A stretch of 64,000 bases of DNA from contig SVKV01000006.1 of assembly GCA_015068305.1 (NCBI GenBank), positions 1 to 64,000 of the forward strand. The letters are read 5' to 3'. A program made the position numbers and the translations under genes. This document shows positions 38,484 through 48,057 of this stretch, in pieces. Below the pieces are notes generated by a model that saw nothing but the letters and a program-made list of their open reading frames with translations, ran no database searches and was not told the origin of the DNA. The stretch is from Oscillospiraceae bacterium. Its GTDB lineage: Bacteria; Bacillota; Clostridia; Oscillospirales; Oscillospiraceae. How positions within the stretch are numbered: the first letter of the stretch is position 1; each line of letters starts with the position of its first letter.

Positions 38484-39531
38484 TAAGTATCTGTCCCTGC
38501 TGGGAGAAGAAGTGGACGGCCTGCTGCTGACCAGCCGCTACAGCCGTCACTACGGCGCTGAGTTTGACATTGCCGAGGGCGTTGCCATCGTCACCGCCAA
38601 GGGCTGCCGTTATTTCACCGACAGTCGCTACATCGAGTCCGCCCAGCGGGATCTGAAGGGCTTTGAGGTGCTGTGTGTCGACAAGATCGGCTACATGAAG
38701 CTCCTGAACGACGCCATCGCAGATTTCGGTGTTACCGTTCTGGGCTACGAAGAGCCCTATCTGACCGTTGCCGAGCTGATGGGCTATGAGAAGAATCTGA
38801 ACGCCAAGCTGATTCCCTTCAATGAGAAGATCTATGCCTTCCGGGGCGTTAAGGAAAGCTGGGAGCTGGATCTGATGCGCAAGGCCCAGGATATCACCGA
38901 TAAGGCTTTTGCTGAGGTGGTTACCCGCCTGAAGGCAGGCATGACTGAGCTGGAGCTCCAGGCAGAACTGATCTACTGCCTGTACAAGAACGGCGCCACC
39001 GGTCTGGCATTTGATCCCATCGTGGTTTCCGGCCCCAACACCAGCCTGCCCCACGGCGTGGCCGGCGAGCGTGTGATCTGCGAAGGCGACTTCGTGACCA
39101 TGGACTTCGGCGCTTCCTACATGGGCTACTGCTCCGATATGACCCGCACCGTTGCCGTTGGCTTTGCCACCGAGGAAATGAAGAAGGTCTACAACACCGT
39201 TCTGGAAGCACAGCTGGCAGGTCTGGCCGTCTCCAAGGCCGGTGTGCCCGGTATGGACATCGACGGCGCTGCCCGGAAGGTCATTGCCGATGCCGGTTAC
39301 GGCGAGTACTTCGGCCATGGCTACGGCCACAGCCTGGGCCTGGAGATCCACGAGGGTCCCAACCCCAATCCCAGAAATGAGCTGGGTATGCCGGTGGGTG
39401 CGGTTGCTTCTGCCGAGCCCGGCATCTATCTGCCCGGCAAATTCGGTGTCCGCATTGAAGATACCTGCATTTATCTGGAGGATGGCATCGAAATTCTGAC
39501 CCACAGCCCCAAAAATCTGATGATTATCTAA
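38470..39531 (+). CDS. M24 Xaa-Pro aminopeptidase
   Basis: GLAFDPIVVSGPNTSLPHGV...VTMDFGASYMGYCSDMTRTVAVG...HGYGHSLGLEIHEGP...AEPGIYLPGKFGVRIED. Confidence 0.94.
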   Translation: MKNLDKYLSLLGEEVDGLLLTSRYSRHYGAEFDIAEGVAIVTAKGCRYFTDSRYIESAQRDLKGFEVLCVDKIGYMKLLNDAIADFGVTVLGYEEPYLTVAELMGYEKNLNAKLIPFNEKIYAFRGVKESWELDLMRKAQDITDKAFAEVVTRLKAGMTELELQAELIYCLYKNGATGLAFDPIVVSGPNTSLPHGVAGERVICEGDFVTMDFGASYMGYCSDMTRTVAVGFATEEMKKVYNTVLEAQLAGLAVSKAGVPGMDIDGAARKVIADAGYGEYFGHGYGHSLGLEIHEGPNPNPRNELGMPVGAVASAEPGIYLPGKFGVRIEDTCIYLEDGIEILTHSPKNLMII

Positions 39532-39642
39532 AAAAATTGCGATTCCCTCTTGCAAATTGTATCTTCTTCGGTTAGAATATACAAGTTAAAGTATGCAAAC
39601 ATAAAACATCCGCAAGGATGACCATTTTAGGAGGATATTACA

Positions 39643-40206
39643 ATGATTTCTGCAGGCGATATTCGCAACGGCATTACTTTCGAGATGGACGGCAAGGTTA
39701 TGCAGGTCATCGAGTTCCAGCACGTCAAGCCCGGCAAGGGCGCTGCATTCGTTCGCGTGAAGATGCGCAACGTCATCACCGGCGGCGTGACCGAAACTTC
39801 CCTGAACCCCTCTGCCAAGTTCCCCACCGCTTTCATTGAGAGAAAGAAGATGGAGTACTCCTACAACGACGGCTCCCTGTACTACTTCATGGACCAGGAG
39901 ACCTACGAGCTGGAGCCCATCGACGGCGCTAACCTGGACGACTCCTTCAAGTTCGTCAAGGAGAACGACGTTTGCACCATCATGAGCTACAAGGGCAAGG
40001 TCTTCGGCGTCGAAGTCCCCAACTTTGTTGACCTGGTTGTTACCGAGACCGAGCCCGGTTTTGCCGGCAACACCGCTACCAACGTCACCAAGCCCGCTAC
40101 CGTTGAGACCGGCGCTGAGGTGAAGGTGCCCCTGTTTATCAACGAGGGCGACAAGATCCAGATCGACACCCGTACCGGTGAGTACCTGGGCCGTTCCAAG
40201 GCTTAA
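39643..40206 (+). CDS. efp: Elongation factor P
   Basis: [49 protein letters not shown]. Confidence 0.97.
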   Translation: MISAGDIRNGITFEMDGKVMQVIEFQHVKPGKGAAFVRVKMRNVITGGVTETSLNPSAKFPTAFIERKKMEYSYNDGSLYYFMDQETYELEPIDGANLDDSFKFVKENDVCTIMSYKGKVFGVEVPNFVDLVVTETEPGFAGNTATNVTKPATVETGAEVKVPLFINEGDKIQIDTRTGEYLGRSKA

Positions 40207-40406
40207 GTTTATAGCGGTCACCGCTGTAAATCCTTTTCTGCCCTGTTGGCGTGTCTTTCGGCGCAGCTCGGCAGTTTGAAATCCTTGAAATACACAAAGT
40301 ATTCCTTCGGTTTTGAACTTTGATCTGCACCAAAATCCGTCGCCATCTGTACAAAAAAGTCTTTTCATCGGCGCCCGACTGTCCGATTGGATAAACTGTT
40401 AATTTC

Positions 40407-40435
40407 GGGGGACGATGCGCATCGTCCCCCTTTTT
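40407..40435 (+). terminator. Rho-independent terminator
   Basis: gggggacgatgcgcatcgtccccc-ttttt. Confidence 0.85.
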
Positions 40436-40461
40436 CAAAATTGTAGTAAGGAGTAATTACT

Positions 40462-40908
40462 ATGACCATTTCTGAAAAGTCCGCTTACCTGAAGGGCCTG
40501 ATGGACGGCCTGAAGCTCAGCACCGAGACTGATGAGGGCAAGATGATTGCCGCCATCGTGGATCTGCTGGGTGATCTGACCCGCAAGGTTACCGACATCG
40601 AGGATACCACCATCGCCATCTCCGATGAGCTGGATGAGATCGAAGAGGATCTGGATGCCATCGAGGACTTCATCATGGACGAAGATGAGGATGACTACGA
40701 GGACGAAGAGGACTTCGACTGGGACGACGAGGACGAGGAATTCGAGGAAGGCTTCGACTTCGGCGACGAGGACACCACCATCTACGAAGTTCAGTGTGTC
40801 TGCGGCGAAGTGATCAACTTCGACGAGGAGACCCTGGAAGAGGGCTCCATCATTTGCCCCAACTGCGGCGAGACTCTGGAATTCGACGTGGAAGAGGACG
40901 AAGAGTAA
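40462..40908 (+). CDS. CD1247-type N-terminal domain protein: acidic linker and C-terminal zinc ribbon
   Basis: SEKSAYLKGLMDGLKLSTETDEGKMIAAIVDLLGDLT; Asp/Glu-rich middle; CVCGEVINF...CPNCGETLEF. Confidence 0.75.
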   Translation: MTISEKSAYLKGLMDGLKLSTETDEGKMIAAIVDLLGDLTRKVTDIEDTTIAISDELDEIEEDLDAIEDFIMDEDEDDYEDEEDFDWDDEDEEFEEGFDFGDEDTTIYEVQCVCGEVINFDEETLEEGSIICPNCGETLEFDVEEDEE

Positions 40909-40920
40909 TCAGGAATACTG

Positions 40921-40953
40921 AACCCGGGTATGCGAGCGCATACCCGGGTTTTC
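40921..40953 (+). terminator. Rho-independent terminator
   Basis: aacccgggtatgc-gagc-gcatacccgggtt-ttc. Confidence 0.85.
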
Positions 40954-41103
40954 TGCATTTATAGACTGTTTTTCTAATGACGGCAGAACTATTGGAACGG
41001 TCAATTTGTACAAATGAAACTGATGTGCTATGATAATTCTATGTAGTTCGCACAGTTTTGCTTTTGCTGCAATCAGAATAAACAAATATACAGGAGGATA
41101 AAT

Positions 41104-42378
41104 ATGGCCAATTATGTTGAAATGTGGAAGGATCTGGGAATGAATCTGGAAAACCATGACCTGCTGTGTCAGGTGCTCCCCACCGCTGTGGGTGATGTGT
41201 TCCTGTCCCAGGAGAACCGCCCCAATGCGATGGATTTCTGGGATCTGGTCATCTCCGAAGTTCATGGCATTCGCCCTGCTGAGCTGATCGAAGCCCAGAA
41301 GGCAGGCAGAAAAGTCTTTGGCACTTTCTGCGTCTATGTTCCTGATGAAGTTGTCATTGCTGCCAATGGTATCGTTACCGGCCTGTGCGGTGGCTCCCAG
41401 TTCTGGGTTCCCGACGGCGAGACTGTTTTGCCCAAGGCTACCTGTCCTCTGGTGAAGGCATCTGTCGGCGCAAGATTGGGCAAGACCTGTCCGTTCTTCC
41501 GGATTGCGGATATGTATGTCGGTGAGACTACCTGTGACGGCAAGAAGAAGGCCTATGAGATCCTGGGTGAGGATGTTCCCATGTACATCATGGACCTGCC
41601 TCAGATGAAGCGGCCCAAGGATATCGTCAAGTGGAAGGAAGAAATTGCCGACTTTGCCAAAAAGGTCGAAGAGTTCACCGGCAATGAAATTACTGTGGAG
41701 AAGCTGAACGAGGCCATCCACATCATCAACGAGCGCCGCAAGGCCATGGCCCGTGTTTATGAGTGCCGCAAATCCGAGTGCCTGCCCATCTCCGGCCGTG
41801 ATGCTCTGCTGATGACTCAGATTTCCTTCTTTGATGATCCTGTCCGCTGCGCTCAGATGTGCAACCGTCTGGCAGACGAGCTGGAGCAGAGAATCAAGGA
41901 CGGTGTTTCTGTGGTTCCCGCCGGAACCAAGCGCATTCTGGTCACCGGCACTCCTCTGGCTGTTCCCAACTGGAAGCTGCATAACATCATCGAAACCAGC
42001 GGCGGTGCTGTTGTCTGCGAGGAGATGTGCACCGGCACCCGCTACTTCACCAACCTGGTGGATGAGACCAAGACCACGCTGGATGAGCAGTTCATGGCTC
42101 TGTCCGAACGCTACATGAAGACCAATTGCGCCTGCTTTACCCCCAACACCGGCCGTATCGAGGACATCCTGGAGCTGGTCAAGGAGTACAAGGTCGACGG
42201 TGTCATCGACTGCAGCCTGAAGTTCTGCTGCCTGTATGATACGGAAAAGCGCGGTGTTGCTGCTGCACTGAAGGAAGCCGGAATTCCTGTGCTGAGCCTG
42301 GAAACCGACTATGCCGATACCGATGCCGAGCAGCTGCGCACCAGAATCGGTGCTTTCATCGAACTGCTCAATGGCTGA
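41104..42378 (+). CDS. Double-cubane-cluster-type reductase (HgdB / 2-hydroxyacyl-CoA dehydratase D superfamily)
   Basis: Conserved Cys positions (FGTFCVYVPDE, CPLVKASVG, CPFF, CNRLADEL, EEMCTGTRYF, DCSLKFCCLYDTE) typical of the superfamily. Confidence 0.85.
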   Translation: MANYVEMWKDLGMNLENHDLLCQVLPTAVGDVFLSQENRPNAMDFWDLVISEVHGIRPAELIEAQKAGRKVFGTFCVYVPDEVVIAANGIVTGLCGGSQFWVPDGETVLPKATCPLVKASVGARLGKTCPFFRIADMYVGETTCDGKKKAYEILGEDVPMYIMDLPQMKRPKDIVKWKEEIADFAKKVEEFTGNEITVEKLNEAIHIINERRKAMARVYECRKSECLPISGRDALLMTQISFFDDPVRCAQMCNRLADELEQRIKDGVSVVPAGTKRILVTGTPLAVPNWKLHNIIETSGGAVVCEEMCTGTRYFTNLVDETKTTLDEQFMALSERYMKTNCACFTPNTGRIEDILELVKEYKVDGVIDCSLKFCCLYDTEKRGVAAALKEAGIPVLSLETDYADTDAEQLRTRIGAFIELLNG

Positions 42379-42643
42379 TCCGGATCTTCGTTGGTACGTC
42401 ATGTTTGCCAACTATGAGCAAGGTTTGGCACTGCGGGACCTATTAATGAAGCATGGCGTGAAAAACCGCATTGCACCGGCTCCCAGGAGCATTCAAGGGG
42501 AACTCAGCTGCGGCATGAGTTTGCTGATTGAGGATGCGGATATTGAATCTGCCTTGACATGCATTGTGACAAACAATGGAGCGTACCATAGCATTGTACC
42601 GCTAAGAAATCAAATCAAATCCCGACGGGATAAATATTGCTGA
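42371..42643 (+). CDS. DUF3343-type small protein, translationally overlapping the upstream reductase
   Basis: RWYVMFANYEQGLALRDLLMKHGVKNRIAPAPRSIQGELSCGMSLLI; ATG at 42371 inside the 3' end of the upstream CDS. Confidence 0.78.
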   Translation: MADPDLRWYVMFANYEQGLALRDLLMKHGVKNRIAPAPRSIQGELSCGMSLLIEDADIESALTCIVTNNGAYHSIVPLRNQIKSRRDKYC

Positions 42644-43975
42644 TCATTGACTCCTCCGTTCATGAATTTGGGCGGAGGAGTTTTTTAGATCCCCGGTTGC
42701 CGGATTCTCCAGCAGTTTTCCGCCTTCTGTGAACCGGGAGCCGTGGCAGGGGCAGTCCCAGCTTCGCTCCGCCGGATTCCATTTCAGTGCACAGCCCAGA
42801 TGGGGGCACCGGGGCTTTGTGGGCGTGAGCAGATTGAACGTGGATTCCACCGCATTAACCGCCAGCTGGGGCCGCAGGATGGTCCTGGAGGGGGAGAAAA
42901 GCTCGGCATAGGGATTGGACCTGCCCTGGACCAAGTCCGCCAAAAGATGTGCGGAGACCATGGAGGCGGTCATGCCCCATTTGTTGAAGCCGGTGGCGAC
43001 AAAAAGGTTTGGCGTATTGGCGCTGTACTGGCCGATATAGGGAATCCCGTCCAGCGTTATGCAGTCCTGGGTGGCCCAGCGGCAAACCTCCCGGGATTGG
43101 GGGTAGTGCTTTTTTGCAAAGGCCTCCAGTTCCGCCCAGCAGCCGCCCTGCTTTCCGGTCCGGTGCCCGCCGCCTCCGAGCAGCAGCACATCCCCATAAC
43201 TGCGGAAGGAAAGACCGTCCGTTGCCCCATCCAGATACATGCCCTCCGGCTGCGGCGCATTTTTCAGCGCCAGGACGTAGGAGCGCCGCTGATACAGTTT
43301 CAGAAAATAGAGACCGTGCTTGTTGAAAATAGGGAAGTGGGTGGCAACAATGATTTTTTCCGGGAAGATTTTGCCGCTGTCTGTGATGACTGCGGTTCCG
43401 TCGAATGCTTTGACTGCCGTGTGCTCATAAATGCGCAGCTCTTTTGCAATGCCGGCAGCAAATTTCAGCGGATGAAACTGAGCCTGGTTCGGAAAAGAAA
43501 CTGCCCCGGAAACCGGAAGAGGCAGGGGGAGGCGGCTGTGGAATTCTGCCGGGATACCCAGCTGATGCAGGGCCTGCCACTCCTGCATCGGGCTGTCCGT
43601 GTCTGCAGTTGCATAGATATAATTATCCCGGACCTCAAAATCGCAGGCAACAGACCGGCACATCTTCCGGTACCGGGTCAGTGCATCCTCGTTGGCCTGC
43701 CAGTAAAGCCGGGCCTTCTCCGGACCGAAGCGGCGCAGCAGCTTGTGATAAACAAGACCGTGCTGGGTCGTGATTTTGGCGGTGGTGTTCCGGGAAACGC
43801 CATGCATGATCGTATCCGCTTCGATCAGCGCATAATTGACACCCTCCCGGTGGAGCTGATGGGCGCACAGAATGCCCGCCAGACCGCCGCCAATAATCAG
43901 CACATCGGTATTTAAGTCCTGCTGCAGTTTCGCAAAAGAGGGGAGCTGTATTTCAGCCCAGATGGAGTTGTTCAT
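42644..43975 (-). CDS. FAD-dependent oxidoreductase (DAO family) with C-terminal Rieske [2Fe-2S] domain
   Basis: DVLIIGGGLAGILCAHQL; CPHLGCALKWNPAERSWDCPCHGSRF. Confidence 0.9.
   Translation of the reverse strand: MNNSIWAEIQLPSFAKLQQDLNTDVLIIGGGLAGILCAHQLHREGVNYALIEADTIMHGVSRNTTAKITTQHGLVYHKLLRRFGPEKARLYWQANEDALTRYRKMCRSVACDFEVRDNYIYATADTDSPMQEWQALHQLGIPAEFHSRLPLPLPVSGAVSFPNQAQFHPLKFAAGIAKELRIYEHTAVKAFDGTAVITDSGKIFPEKIIVATHFPIFNKHGLYFLKLYQRRSYVLALKNAPQPEGMYLDGATDGLSFRSYGDVLLLGGGGHRTGKQGGCWAELEAFAKKHYPQSREVCRWATQDCITLDGIPYIGQYSANTPNLFVATGFNKWGMTASMVSAHLLADLVQGRSNPYAELFSPSRTILRPQLAVNAVESTFNLLTPTKPRCPHLGCALKWNPAERSWDCPCHGSRFTEGGKLLENPATGDLKNSSAQIHERRSQ
42651..42686 (+). terminator. Rho-independent terminator of the reductase/DUF3343 operon, inside the 3' end of the convergent CDS
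   Basis: ctcctccg...cggaggag-tttttt. Confidence 0.75.
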
Positions 43976-44130
43976 ATCATCACCGGCAGTAGTATGCGCG
44001 GTGGGAGAAGAATTAATCCCGGATCAGTGCTTTCATAGTGCGGTACCTTCTAACGGAATCCGATGTCGGGAACAGTGAAATGCCAAATTATAAGAATATG
44101 ACTGTTAGTCGTGTTGAATTTTTAAAAAAA

Positions 44131-44173
44131 TGAGCATCTGCCAACAGTCATACCGACTGCCGTCAGATGCTCA
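44131..44173 (-). terminator. Compound hairpin followed (on - strand) by T7; probable terminator
   Basis: tgagcatctg/cagatgctca with inner cagtc-atacc-gactg; aaaaaaa at 44124-44130 on +. Confidence 0.65.
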
Positions 44174-44174
44174 T

Positions 44175-44252
44175 GGACTTTCCCACGCCCTAACTGACTG
44201 TCCACCGGACAGTCAGTTACCCCGTCTTCGCCGGGGCCGGGCTTTCAAGTCC
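44175..44252 (-). ncRNA. Candidate structured RNA / multi-stem element (strand uncertain)
   Basis: Nested pairing: ggactt/aagtcc (44175-80/44247-52), gccc/gggc (44187-90/44239-42), enclosing 13-bp stem 44191-203/44207-19 and ccccg/cgggg 44220-24/44232-36. Confidence 0.5.
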
Positions 44253-44262
44253 GTGCCACGTC

Positions 44263-44297
44263 AAAAAACGCCAACCGCAAATGCGGTTGGCGTTTTT

Positions 44298-44298
<1 letters not shown>
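44263..44298 (-). terminator. Bidirectional-looking terminator abutting tRNA-Trp
   Basis: aaaaaacgccaaccgca-aa-tgcggttggcgtttttt. Confidence 0.88.
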
Positions 44299-44373
<75 letters not shown>

Positions 44374-44410
44374 ATGTAAATATAAAGGGCGTTGCCGCCC
44401 GTATTTTTTG

Positions 44411-44487
44411 TGGTGGGCCTTCAGGGATTCGAACCCGGGACTATCCGGTTATGAGCCGGAGGCTCTAACCAACTGAGCTAAAGGCCC
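44411..44487 (-). tRNA. tRNA with CAT anticodon (elongator Met or Ile2)
   Basis: Reverse complement GGGCCTTTAGCTCAGTTGGTTAGAGCCTCCGGCTCATAACCGGATAGTCCCGGGTTCGAATCCCTGAAGGCCCACCA. Confidence 0.93.
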
Positions 44488-44600
44488 ATCGGTCGCGGGT
44501 GCTGAGCACCAATCACTTGGATATGATAGCACATAGGTGCGCTTCTGTCAAGGTTTTTCTTTGGCGATTTTTGCGAAATTTGGTTGCATATTTCAAAATC

Positions 44601-44629
44601 TTGACAGTGGTACGGCATGGAACTATAAT
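44601..44629 (+). promoter_or_regulatory. Full-consensus promoter upstream of the enoate reductase operon
   Basis: TTGACA - 17 bp - TATAAT. Confidence 0.88.
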
Positions 44630-44687
44630 AAAACTATCAGTAGCGAAATACTGAATTGACCACCAAAAGATAAGGAGTGGATACAAA

Positions 44688-46748
44688 ATGGATGCAAAGT
44701 ACGAAGCTTTGTTTACCCCCTGGAAGATCGGCAATGTGGAGATCAAAAACCGCATCGTCATGTGTCCCATGGGCGGAACATCCCTGTTCGGCTGGTTTGA
44801 ACTGACCGGCTGCGGCTTTGACAAGGAGGCAGCCAAGCTGTTCCTGGAGCGGGCCAATAACAACGTGGGTCTGATCATCCCCGGCATCGCACCCCTGCGG
44901 GATACCTTCTGGGGCAAGTGGCTCTGGCAGAATCCCAAGATGTTCGAGGAACTGAAGGAATTCATGGATGAGATCCATAAGACCGGTGCCAAGCTGTTCG
45001 TGCAGCTGACCGCCGGCATGGGCCGGTCCTGGGCCATCACCGAGCTGATCGGACCGCTGCACAAGAATAAGATTACCCGGGCCATTGTTAAGCCCGTCAT
45101 CGACACCAGCCATGAGCTGGCCTGCCCCAGCCCCCAGCCCAACCGCTGGGCTCCGGACATCATCTGCCCGGAAATGACCGTGGAGCAGATCCATGAGATC
45201 ATTGAGGCCTTTGCCAAGACCGCCAAGCTGTGCAAGGACGCCGGTGTTGACGGTGTGGAAGTCCATGCTGTCCATGAAGGCTATCTGCTGGATCAGTTTG
45301 CCATCGAATTCTTCAACAAGCGCACCGACGACTACGGCGGAAGCTTCGAAAACCGCTACCGCTTCGCAGCTGAAGTGGTCCATGCCATCAAAGAGGCCTG
45401 CGGCGACGATTTCCCCGTTTCCCTGCGCTACAGCGTCGAATCCAAGCTGAAGGGCTTTGCCGAGGGTATCGTCCCCGGTGAGGATGCCAAGGAAATGGGC
45501 CGTAATATGGAAGAGTCCGAGCGGGCAGCCAAATACCTGCAGGATGCCGGCTACGATATGCTCAACGCCGACAACGGCACCTACGACTCCTGGTACTGGG
45601 CCCATCCGCCCATGTATATGCCCCAGAACTGCAACCTGGAGGATGTGGCACACATCAAGCAGGTGGTGGATATTCCCGTGGTCTGCGCCGGCCGTATGGA
45701 GCCGGATGTGGCTGCCGCAGCCATCGCAGAGGGCAAGATCGACGGCATGGGCGTTGCCCGCCAGTTCCTGGCTGACGGCGAATGGATCACCAAGCTCATC
45801 GAGGACCGGATGGAGGACATCCGTCCCTGCATCTGCTGCCACAGCGGCTGCTTCAACTTCTCTTCCTCCAAGGGTCACTATAACACCCAGGATCTGTCCG
45901 ATACCATGGGCCTGGCCCGCTGCGCGCTGAACGCTGAAACCATGCAGAGCAAGAAGCACTACATTAAGCCTGCCAGGAAGGCAAAGAACATTGCCATCAT
46001 CGGCGGCGGCATCGGCGGCATGGAGGCCGCTCTGGTCTGCGCCAAGCGGGGCCATAAGGTGACGCTGTACGAAAAGACCAATGAGCTGGGCGGTGTGTTC
46101 ATTGCAGCGGCAGCACCCTCCTTCAAGGAAAAGGATAAGGCTCTCATCGCCTGGTACAAGCGGGAACTGACAAAGTATCCCATTGAAGTCAAGCTGAATG
46201 CAGAGGTCAAGGATCTGTCCGTGGTCAATGCGGACGAGGTGATCATCGCTACCGGCGCAAAGGCCAACCGGATCCCCGTGCCCGGTTTCGACAAGGGCAT
46301 CCAGGCCATCGACTTTCTGCTGGGCAAGGCTGAGGTGGGCGAGAATGTGACCATCATCGGCGGCGGCCTGACCGGCTGTGAGATCGCCTACGAGCTGTAT
46401 CTGCAGGGCAAAAAGCCTACCATCGTGGAGATGCTGGATGATCTGGTCTGCACGCCCGGCATCTGCCTGGCCAACACCAGCTTCCTCCGAGACTTCTTCA
46501 AGGCAAACAAGGTTCCCGTCCACCTGGAAACCAGCGTCTGCGAGATCCAGGATGACGGCGTTCTGGTCAAGGACAAGAACGGCATGCAGTACAAGATCGC
46601 ATCCGACAATGTGATCCTGTCCGTCGGCTACAAGCCCGATCCTCTGGCACCCAAGGCAAAGCATGTTCATGTGATCGGCGATGCGGACAAGGTGGGCAAC
46701 CTGCGCACCGTTATCTGGCAGGCCTGGGATGTCTGCATGAAGCTGTAA
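44688..46748 (+). CDS. Old-yellow-enzyme/2-enoate reductase family: FMN barrel + Fe-S + FAD/NAD(P)-binding domains
   Basis: FTPWKIGNVEIKNRIVMCPMG; CICCHSGC; NIAIIGGGIGGMEAALVCAKRGHKVTLYEK; TIIGGGLTGCEIAYEL. Confidence 0.9.
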   Translation: MDAKYEALFTPWKIGNVEIKNRIVMCPMGGTSLFGWFELTGCGFDKEAAKLFLERANNNVGLIIPGIAPLRDTFWGKWLWQNPKMFEELKEFMDEIHKTGAKLFVQLTAGMGRSWAITELIGPLHKNKITRAIVKPVIDTSHELACPSPQPNRWAPDIICPEMTVEQIHEIIEAFAKTAKLCKDAGVDGVEVHAVHEGYLLDQFAIEFFNKRTDDYGGSFENRYRFAAEVVHAIKEACGDDFPVSLRYSVESKLKGFAEGIVPGEDAKEMGRNMEESERAAKYLQDAGYDMLNADNGTYDSWYWAHPPMYMPQNCNLEDVAHIKQVVDIPVVCAGRMEPDVAAAAIAEGKIDGMGVARQFLADGEWITKLIEDRMEDIRPCICCHSGCFNFSSSKGHYNTQDLSDTMGLARCALNAETMQSKKHYIKPARKAKNIAIIGGGIGGMEAALVCAKRGHKVTLYEKTNELGGVFIAAAAPSFKEKDKALIAWYKRELTKYPIEVKLNAEVKDLSVVNADEVIIATGAKANRIPVPGFDKGIQAIDFLLGKAEVGENVTIIGGGLTGCEIAYELYLQGKKPTIVEMLDDLVCTPGICLANTSFLRDFFKANKVPVHLETSVCEIQDDGVLVKDKNGMQYKIASDNVILSVGYKPDPLAPKAKHVHVIGDADKVGNLRTVIWQAWDVCMKL

Positions 46749-46779
46749 GCGGCGAATCAATAAGAAAGGATGCTCACAT

Positions 46780-48051
46780 ATGTACTTAACTCCCGAACAG
46801 CAGGCCATTTTGAACGGCTCCCAGGGCGAAACCATGGCAAAGGTCATGAAGACCCTTGTGATGTACGGCGAAACCTTCGGCGCAGACAAAATGGTTCCTG
46901 TGACTTCTGAATATAACCATCTGGTGACCTCCTTCGGTCTGAAGATGCTAAAGCCCGTGTTTGAGCTGATGCAGCAGCTTATCGATGCCGGGGCTGTTTC
47001 TCAGCAGCAGTTTTCCGTGGATCCCCGGCCTGTGGATCCCAAGGTCCCTGCCAATTTCCTGCAGAACTTCATTTTCAACAAGATCATGTACACCAAGCAG
47101 GCTTCCTACGAAGACCAGCTGAAGGAGCTGGGCCTCATGAATGAGGATGCCTTCACCTGCACCTGCTACTTAGACCAGGTGAGCAACAAACCCAAGAAGG
47201 GCGAGATCCTCAGCTGGGCAGAATCTTCCGCTGTTGTTTATGCCAACTCCGTTCTGGGTGCCCGGTGCAACCGGAACTCCGGCATTATGGATATCATGGG
47301 CTCCATTGCCGGCTGCGTGCCTAATTTCGGTCTGCTGACTGATGAAGGCAGAAAGGCTACCTGGATCGTCAAGGTCGAATGTGAGAAGAAGCCCGAGGCA
47401 CAGCTGCTGGGCTCTGCCATCGGCATGAAGGTCATGGAAGATGTGCCCTATGTGATGGGTATGGAAAAGTGGCTGGGCACCGAACTGAACGACGAAAACT
47501 GCGCATATTTGAAGGATTTCGGCGCCGCCACTGCAAGTAACGGCGCTGTGGGCCTGTACCACATTGCAAATCTGACCCCCGAAGCAAAAGAACTGGGCGA
47601 GAGCCTCATCGCAGAGGGTGCACAGGTCTATGTGATCGACGATGCCGAGCTGCAGAAGGTCCAGGACAACTATCCCGTCATGTGGAAGAATCCTGCCGCC
47701 AAGCCCAAGCTCTGCTTCGTAGGCTGCCCCCATCTGAGCATGCAGCAGCTCAAAGACTGGACTGTGGCTGTTGAGGAAGGTCTGAAGGCTGCAGGCAACA
47801 AGAAGGTCCAGATTCCCACTGTCTTTACTGCGGCCCCTGCCGTGAAGAAGGAATTTGAAAAGACCGAATTTGCTGCCCGGCTGGAGGCCACTGGCATCAT
47901 CCTGTCTTCCATCTGCCCGCTGATGTACATGAATAACCCCCTGTGCAAGGCCATGCCGGTCATGACCTGCTCCAACAAGCTCCGCACCTATACCACCGCC
48001 CGTTACTATACCGAATCCGAGATTCTGGAAAAGATCACGAAAGGAGTGTAA
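46780..48051 (+). CDS. Aconitase X (AcnX) large/catalytic subunit (DUF521)
   Basis: LTPEQQAILNGSQGETMAKVMKTLVMYGE...VYANSVLGARCNRNSGIMDIMGSIAGCVPNFGLL...SSICPLMYMNN. Confidence 0.9.
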   Translation: MYLTPEQQAILNGSQGETMAKVMKTLVMYGETFGADKMVPVTSEYNHLVTSFGLKMLKPVFELMQQLIDAGAVSQQQFSVDPRPVDPKVPANFLQNFIFNKIMYTKQASYEDQLKELGLMNEDAFTCTCYLDQVSNKPKKGEILSWAESSAVVYANSVLGARCNRNSGIMDIMGSIAGCVPNFGLLTDEGRKATWIVKVECEKKPEAQLLGSAIGMKVMEDVPYVMGMEKWLGTELNDENCAYLKDFGAATASNGAVGLYHIANLTPEAKELGESLIAEGAQVYVIDDAELQKVQDNYPVMWKNPAAKPKLCFVGCPHLSMQQLKDWTVAVEEGLKAAGNKKVQIPTVFTAAPAVKKEFEKTEFAARLEATGIILSSICPLMYMNNPLCKAMPVMTCSNKLRTYTTARYYTESEILEKITKGV

Positions 48052-48057
48052 TCTGCC

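Noticed and set aside
39586-40368. 260-aa minus-strand ORF covering efp and the following spacer
   Set aside because: Mostly antisense to efp; the N-terminal part lies in the spacer and is better treated as a possible repeat
44637-46889. 750-aa minus-strand ORF antisense to the enoate reductase
   Set aside because: Shadow ORF; overlaps the mapped promoter region and has no motif
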